Below, in pieces: positions 33,648 to 38,426 of a stretch of 38,426 nucleotides of DNA. Made by a program: the position numbers and the translations under genes. Location: positions 1-38,426 of the forward strand of contig CAJFUF010000020.1 in the NCBI GenBank assembly GCA_904420175.1. The letters run 5' to 3'. The first letter of the stretch is position 1. Every line of letters begins with the position of its first letter. The notes below the pieces were generated by a model, which saw only the letters and a program-made list of their open reading frames with translations, had not been told where the DNA came from and did not search any database. This stretch comes from Candidatus Schneewindia gallinarum. Its GTDB lineage: Bacteria; Bacillota; Clostridia; Oscillospirales; Ruminococcaceae.

Positions 33648-33971
33648 ATGAAACTGATTACAGCCATCGTCAACCACGACGACAGCAGCAAGGTATTAAG
33701 CGCGCTGACCAAGGGCGGGTTCTCCGTCACCAAGCTTGCCACCACCGGCGGCTTCCTGCTGGCGGGCAACACCACCTTCATCTGCGGCACCGAGGACGAC
33801 AAGGTGGACGAGGCCATCGCCATCATCCGGGAGCATGCCAGCCGCCGCAGCCAGTTTGCGGCCCCCATGGGTAGCTCTGCAGACGCCATCGCTGTGCCTG
33901 TCCCCATTGAGGTGACGGTGGGCGGCGCCATCATCTTCGTCCAGGATGTTGAGCGCTTTGAGAGAGTGTAG
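33648..33971 (+). CDS. darA: c-di-AMP receptor DarA/PstA (YaaQ)
   Basis: DarA is a small PII-like trimeric protein that binds cyclic di-AMP. The 107-residue product has the expected size and fold segments: MKLITAIVNHDDSSKVLSAL at the start, KLATTGGFLLAGNTTF and GGAIIFVQDVERFER at the end. GGAGG lies 8 bases upstream of the ATG at 33648. Six bases separate it from holB. In Bacillus the gene sits at the same place (yaaQ), so synteny supports the call. Its downstream target in the cell is still unclear from the literature. Confidence 0.95.
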   Translation: MKLITAIVNHDDSSKVLSALTKGGFSVTKLATTGGFLLAGNTTFICGTEDDKVDEAIAIIREHASRRSQFAAPMGSSADAIAVPVPIEVTVGGAIIFVQDVERFERV

Positions 33972-33977
33972 CGCCCT

Positions 33978-34949
33978 GTGACGTTTTCCGACATTTGCGG
34001 AAACAGCGGCGCGGTTTCCTTTCTGCAGCGGCTGTTAAGCGGCGGGAAGGAGGCGGCAAGCCTGCTTTTGGAGGGGCCGGACGGCACCGGAAAACGGACG
34101 CTTGCCCGGCTGTACGCCATGGGGCTTGTATGCAAAAACGGCCCGCTGCCCTGCGGCCGGTGCGAAGCATGCCGTAAGGCGCAGCAGGACATCCATCCGG
34201 ACGTCTTTACCCTGCGCCGTCCGCCGGACAAGCAGCAGATCCCTATCGAGCAGGTGCGCAGTATGCTGCACTTTTGCTCCATCCTCCCCAATGAGGCGGA
34301 GTATCGGGTCTGCATCATTGAAAATGCGCAGGAGCTTGGCCCGGGCGGCCAGAACGCACTGCTGAAAATCCTGGAGGAGCCGCCGGCCGGCGTCCGTTTT
34401 GTGCTGACGGTGCCCGGCCGCAGCACACTGCTGCCCACCATCGTCTCACGGACGCTGGTGGCCCGTGTCCAGCCCCTTTCTGTACAGGAATGTTTTTCCC
34501 TGGTTCGGCCCCGCATCCCTGCCGGTGATTTCCCGGATGGGGAACTATGGCGGCTTTGCCTTGTGTTCGGAGGATGCGCCGGTCAGGTGCTGGCCGCCGC
34601 AGGCGACCCGCAGACATCGGAAAGCTACCGGCGGGCGGTGCAGCTTTGCACTGCCGTGGCCTCCGGGGACGAGTGGTCGCTGGCAACCGGCCTTGCAGAA
34701 TTGGAGGACAAAAGCAAGGATCTCTCCGGCTGCCTTCAGCTGATGATTCACCTGTTTCATCTGTCCCTGCTTTCCAAATCGGGCAGCCTGCCTGACTGGC
34801 AGCAGGACACCGACCCCTGCGGCCGGATGAGCACGGCCGCCCTGGCCCGCTGTATCCAGTGCTGCGAGACGCAGGCGCGTTACATCCAGGGCAACATGGC
34901 CCGGCCGCTTGCCGTTACGGCGCTTGCTGCGGGGCTTTCGGCACATTAG
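33978..34949 (+). CDS. holB: DNA polymerase III delta-prime subunit
   Basis: The 323-residue clamp-loader subunit has a P-loop-like GPDGTGKRT near residues 34-42. A zinc-binding cluster follows as C-x7-C-x2-C-x2-C (CGRCEAC part at about 60-66), and the AAA+ segment RVCIIENAQELGPGGQNALLKILEEPP is nearly invariant in the family. The usual SRC arginine-finger motif reads SRT (VSRTLV), with the Arg kept. The start is GTG at 33978 with only weak GAGAG upstream, so translation is probably coupled to darA, 6 bases away. The ricT gene follows 16 bases later, as in Bacillus. Identification is firm. Confidence 0.95.
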   Translation: MTFSDICGNSGAVSFLQRLLSGGKEAASLLLEGPDGTGKRTLARLYAMGLVCKNGPLPCGRCEACRKAQQDIHPDVFTLRRPPDKQQIPIEQVRSMLHFCSILPNEAEYRVCIIENAQELGPGGQNALLKILEEPPAGVRFVLTVPGRSTLLPTIVSRTLVARVQPLSVQECFSLVRPRIPAGDFPDGELWRLCLVFGGCAGQVLAAAGDPQTSESYRRAVQLCTAVASGDEWSLATGLAELEDKSKDLSGCLQLMIHLFHLSLLSKSGSLPDWQQDTDPCGRMSTAALARCIQCCETQARYIQGNMARPLAVTALAAGLSAH

Positions 34950-34965
34950 ACCTAAGGAGGAATCT

Positions 34966-35838
34966 ATGGCTCAGGTTATTGGGGTCCGCTTCAAGGACTC
35001 CGGCAAAATTTACTATTTCGATCCTCGCGGCCTCACTATTAAAGAGGGGGACGTGGTGATTGTGGAAACCGTCCGCGGCGTGGAATGCGGACAGGCCGCC
35101 ATGGGTCCCAAAGAAGTGGCGGACGAACGGATTACCCATCCGCTGAAGGCGGTGGTCCGCCTTGCAAACGACAACGACAAAAAAACGATTGCTGCAAAAA
35201 AGGAGAAGGAGAAACGGGCCTTCGACTACTGCGTTGACAAAATTGCCCAGCACAAGCTGGACATGAAGCTGATTGACGTGGAGGCCACCTTCGACGGCAG
35301 CAAGATTTTATTTTATTTCACTTCGGAAGGGCGTGTGGATTTCCGCGAGCTTGTCAAGGATTTGGCCGGGATGTTTAAAACCCGTATCGAGCTCCGGCAG
35401 ATCGGCGTCCGGGACGAGGCGCGCATGCTGGGCGGTCTCGGCGTGTGCGGCAAACCGTTTTGCTGCGCCACCTTTTTGGATGAATTCCAGCCCGTCTCCA
35501 TCAAAATGGCAAAGGAGCAGGGCCTTTCCCTGAATCCGACGAAAATTTCCGGCACCTGCGGTCGGCTGATGTGCTGCTTAAAGTTCGAGCAGCCCGCCTA
35601 TGAGGAACTGACGAAAATCACCCCGAAAAACGGCTCCTATGTGGAGACCCCGGACGGCCGCGGCAAGGTGGTGGAAGTCAACCTTATCACCGGAAACCTG
35701 CGGGTCATGCTGGAGGGCGGCGACATGCCGCGCACCTACCACCGCAGCGTGCTGAAGGTGCTGGAGCGTGACAAGCGGCCGGGCGGGAACGCCTCCGGCC
35801 AGCCGAAGGAGGGCGGCAGGGGCCGCGCCAAACGGTAA
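34966..35838 (+). CDS. ricT: RicT (YaaT), iron-sulfur regulator of RNA processing
   Basis: RicT is a PSP1-domain protein. In Bacillus it forms the RicA-RicF-RicT complex with [4Fe-4S] clusters and helps RNase Y mature operon mRNAs, affecting sporulation and competence. The 290-residue protein has PSP1 features (GVRFKDSGKIYYFDP, KLIDVEATFDGSKILFYF) and two Cys-rich motifs, CGKPFCC (about residues 162-168) and CGRLMCC (about 195-201), which hold the cluster ligands. A basic C-terminal tail follows. AAGGAGG is perfectly spaced before the ATG at 34966. It is the last gene of the yaaO-darA-holB-ricT block. Confidence 0.95.
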   Translation: MAQVIGVRFKDSGKIYYFDPRGLTIKEGDVVIVETVRGVECGQAAMGPKEVADERITHPLKAVVRLANDNDKKTIAAKKEKEKRAFDYCVDKIAQHKLDMKLIDVEATFDGSKILFYFTSEGRVDFRELVKDLAGMFKTRIELRQIGVRDEARMLGGLGVCGKPFCCATFLDEFQPVSIKMAKEQGLSLNPTKISGTCGRLMCCLKFEQPAYEELTKITPKNGSYVETPDGRGKVVEVNLITGNLRVMLEGGDMPRTYHRSVLKVLERDKRPGGNASGQPKEGGRGRAKR

Positions 35839-35863
35839 ACGGCCGTCCGTTCCCCTTTTGTTA

Positions 35864-35914
35864 TACGGGCCCGTCGGGCCCAGTAACCGTGGTTTATAGG
35901 CCGTCAGGCCTGTA
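35864..35914 (+). promoter_or_regulatory. Structured leader before the ferredoxin gene
   Basis: Three short inverted repeats lie in a row: GGGCCC-GTC-GGGCCC (35867-35881), AACC-GT-GGTT (35885-35894) and AGGCC-GTCA-GGCCT (35898-35911). TACGGGCC (35864-35871) can also pair with GGCCTGTA (35907-35914), enclosing the rest. No T-run follows, so this is not a standard terminator of ricT. I see no clear promoter. Confidence 0.5.
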
Positions 35915-35949
35915 AATAAATACAATGACAACACGAAGGAGGTGTCTTC

Positions 35950-36120
35950 ATGGCTTACAAGATTTCTGACGACTGCATCAGCTGCGGCGCCTGCGAAAGC
36001 GAGTGCCCCGTGAATGCAATTTCCGCAGGCGACTCCAAGTACGAGATCGACGAGGCGACCTGCATCGAGTGCGGCGCTTGCGCGGGTGTTTGCCCGGTTG
36101 GGGCCCCTCAGGCTGAATAA
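35950..36120 (+). CDS. Clostridial-type 2[4Fe-4S] ferredoxin
   Basis: The 56-residue protein is a classical bacterial ferredoxin. It has two C-x2-C-x2-C-x3-C-P motifs: CISCGACESECP at residues 9-20 and CIECGACAGVCP at 38-49. The length, the acidic composition and the ACxxxCPV endings are typical of clostridial 2[4Fe-4S] electron carriers. GAAGGAGG lies upstream of the ATG at 35950. It sits 111 bases after ricT behind a structured leader, and a strong terminator follows. It may supply electrons to the QueG-like domain or other iron-sulfur proteins, but nothing in the sequence shows a specific partner. Confidence 0.97.
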   Translation: MAYKISDDCISCGACESECPVNAISAGDSKYEIDEATCIECGACAGVCPVGAPQAE

Positions 36121-36131
36121 GTCTTACTAAC

Positions 36132-36147
36132 TTAATAAGCTTATTAA
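36132..36147. repeat. Perfect 16-base palindrome after the ferredoxin gene
   Basis: TTAATAAGCTTATTAA is fully self-complementary. It lies just after the ferredoxin stop and 4 bases before the terminator stem. Confidence 0.7.
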
Positions 36148-36150
36148 AAC

Positions 36151-36182
36151 AAAAGACCCGAAGCGAATGCTTCGGGTCTTTT
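36151..36182. terminator. Bidirectional terminator between ferredoxin and psuG
   Basis: A perfect 14-bp stem, AAAAGACCCGAAGC (36151-36164) with its complement (36169-36182), around GAAT. T-runs face both the ferredoxin gene and the convergent psuG. Confidence 0.94.
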
Positions 36183-36194
36183 GCTGTATGTCTG

Positions 36195-37114
<920 letters not shown>

Positions 37115-37118
<4 letters not shown>

Positions 37119-38221
37119 TTTACACGCTCCTTCTTCATGGTTTCCGCAACCAGCTGGCTGCAGATGTTGGGGTTGATTGTTTTTTCATGGCATACGGTCA
37201 GATGGGCCGCAGCCATGGAAAACTCCAGTGTTTTTTGCAGGGGGAATCCATTGAGGTAGCTGTACACCAGCGCCGCCGTAACCGTGGTGCCCGCACCGTT
37301 GGTGTTTTTGACCGGCGCGCCGCTGTCCGTGGCCGGGGCGTAGGCTGTTGCCCCCTGCCTGCCGCGGTAAAAAATGCCGTGCCGGCCAAGGGTGATGTAC
37401 ACATGCTCCGCCCCCATGCCGGTGATGATCTCCGCCGCTTTCGCCGCATCCTCCTTTGAGGACACCTGCACGCCGGACAGGGTCTGCGCCTCCAGCCGGT
37501 TGGCGGTGATGGAAAAAATGTTCATGGAGGACCGGCGCACCACCTGCGCATAGGCGGTGGAGACGCTGTCCACAAAAATCGGCTTATCGCCGTAGGTGTT
37601 TAGAATGTAGTCGAAGGCCTCCTCCGACAGGCCGGGGTCGGTGACAATGACCTGCGCTCCCTTGATAATGCTGTGCTTCTGCTTGATGTAGTCGATGGAG
37701 AGATTTTTTAAAATGCTCATGTCGCTCATCCCCACCAGCAGCTCGCCCATCTCGTCAATTAAGGCGATGTAGGTGGAGGACTTTTTCCCGGGTGCCGCGG
37801 ACACATGGGTCATGTCCATCCCGGCCGCAAGGCATTCCGTCATAATCTTCTCACCGTAGACATCGTCCCCAATACAGCTCAGCAGCTTGACCGGAACCCC
37901 CAGCCGTTGCAAATTCTCCCCAATATTACGGGACACGCCGCCCGCCGTAATGCCGATTCTGGAGGGGTTGCTCTCCCCCATGCGCACCGGGGCGGCGGCA
38001 TAAGCAGTGATATCCGCATTGGCCGCGCCGATACACACCACATAGTTTTCCGCATCACTCAGGATATAGCCCTTTCCCCTGATGTAGCCCTTCTTCATCA
38101 GGTTGGTGATGTGCACCGCCACAGAGGGCCGCGCAATGTGCAGCGCCTGCGCAATCTCCTGCTGGCTTACCATCGGCCGCTCCCGGATGATGTCCAAAAT
38201 TTCCTTTTCCCGCTGCGTCAT
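37115..38221 (-). CDS. Winged-helix PfkB-family pseudouridine kinase-like protein, catalytic Asp missing
   Basis: The 368-residue protein has an N-terminal winged helix-turn-helix (residues about 1-58, [20 protein letters not shown] and [17 protein letters not shown]). A PfkB-type sugar kinase domain like PsuK follows, with GAANADITA (substrate loop), [17 protein letters not shown] (PfkB motif 1) and MSDMSIL. Motif 2 should read G-A-G-D with the catalytic Asp, but here is NTNGAGTT, with Thr at about residue 312. The DNA reads ACC, so the loss is real unless the assembly is wrong. The ATG at 38221 is chosen because AGGTGG lies 8 bases upstream; a GTG at 38233 is the alternative. It is coupled to psuG. 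Kinase activity is in doubt. Confidence 0.9.
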
Positions 38222-38242
38222 GCCCCTCACCACCTAAACCTT

Positions 38243-38259
38243 TGATTACATTATAATCA
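38243..38259. promoter_or_regulatory. Candidate operator across the psuK-like promoter
   Basis: TGATTA-N5-TAATCA (38243-38248 and 38254-38259) is a 6-bp inverted repeat centred on the -10, where a bound protein would block RNA polymerase. The gene product has a winged-helix domain, so autoregulation is plausible. Confidence 0.6.
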
Positions 38260-38278
38260 CTTGTTTATTCTCTGTCAA
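38250..38278 (-). promoter_or_regulatory. Consensus promoter of the psuK-like/psuG operon
   Basis: Perfect TTGACA (38278-38273) and perfect TATAAT (38255-38250) are 17 bases apart on the minus strand. This is the strongest promoter in the window. Confidence 0.93.
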
Positions 38279-38357
38279 CCACTGTTTATGAAAACACCCG
38301 CCGAAAAAGCGTGATATCCATAACGGAGAAATACCCAACTAACTGAATAGGATATCG

Positions 38358-38394
38358 AAGCCAGATTTCAGTTAAAATGACTGAAATCTGACTT
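38358..38394. repeat. Inverted repeat upstream of the psuK-like gene
   Basis: CAGATTTCAGT (38362-38372) and ACTGAAATCTG (38380-38390) form a perfect 11-bp stem. AAG (38358-38360) and CTT (38392-38394) extend it across one mismatch. There is no clear T-run, so its role (terminator of a neighbour outside the window, or a protein site) is open. The surrounding sequence is AT-richer than the genes. Confidence 0.65.
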
Positions 38395-38426
38395 ATTGTC
38401 GCTTAAGCATGATAGACCCCTTTCAC

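Noticed and set aside
33554-34516. A minus-strand open frame of 320 codons opposite darA and holB
   Set aside because: It crosses three plus-strand features with clear identity, and its composition (Ser, Arg, Pro) is that of an antisense frame.

Overview
The window is a GC-rich, gene-dense stretch of a bacterial chromosome. Several features point to a Gram-positive, spore-forming anaerobe of the class Clostridia, probably near the Oscillospiraceae: a 906-residue SecA, a SpoVB/MurJ-type flippase, a YfhO glycosyl-transfer protein, a yaaO-darA-holB-ricT block as in Bacillus, clostridial ferredoxin, and consensus sigma-A promoters with strong AGGAGG-type ribosome sites. I see no rRNA, tRNA, phage, insertion sequence or CRISPR array. 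The placement rests on gene content alone.

Layout. Positions 1-4300 (minus strand) hold the start of argG behind ArgR-type boxes, then trmB and secA. Positions 4400-6250 (plus) hold a NifU-like scaffold gene and a GGGtGRT gene, an operon of unknown function. Positions 6430-9400 hold three nucleoside hydrolases, two in tandem on the plus strand and one convergent. Positions 9600-15050 hold an orphan binding lipoprotein, a flippase, a GNAT acetyltransferase and YfhO. Positions 15200-19050 (plus) hold a YfbR-like nucleotidase, two tandem TrkA/RCK proteins with no channel gene, and an ABC exporter. Positions 19090-22250 hold a YfcE-like phosphoesterase, three small uncharacterised proteins, RsmI and a TrmN6-like methyltransferase.

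Positions 22400-24200 (plus) pair a metallo-beta-lactamase-fold hydrolase with a fourth nucleoside hydrolase. Positions 24250-27710 (minus) are a response regulator, a sensor kinase and an HtrA protease, arranged like an envelope-stress operon. Positions 27890-36120 (plus) run from ychF through a CorC-like protein, a single gene fusing a CCA-adding enzyme to a QueG-like domain, a YaaO-like decarboxylase, darA, holB, ricT and a ferredoxin. Positions 36195-38221 (minus) are psuG and a winged-helix PfkB protein, whose promoter carries an inverted repeat across the -10.

A recurring theme is salvage of nucleosides and modified nucleosides: four nucleoside hydrolases, a YfbR-like nucleotidase, PsuG and a PsuK-like protein. 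Signal-linked genes (DarA, and RCK proteins of a type often controlled by c-di-AMP) are also present.

The most noteworthy observations are five. First, the PsuK-like protein lacks the PfkB catalytic Asp (GAGD reads GAGT), has a DNA-binding domain and a candidate operator on its own promoter, so it may be a kinase-derived regulator. Second, a CCA-adding enzyme is fused in frame to a QueG-like iron-sulfur domain. Third, the scaffold/GGGtGRT operon is intact but unexplained. Fourth, three of the four nucleoside hydrolases lack the usual active-site His. Fifth, a conserved-looking trio of small proteins has no known role.
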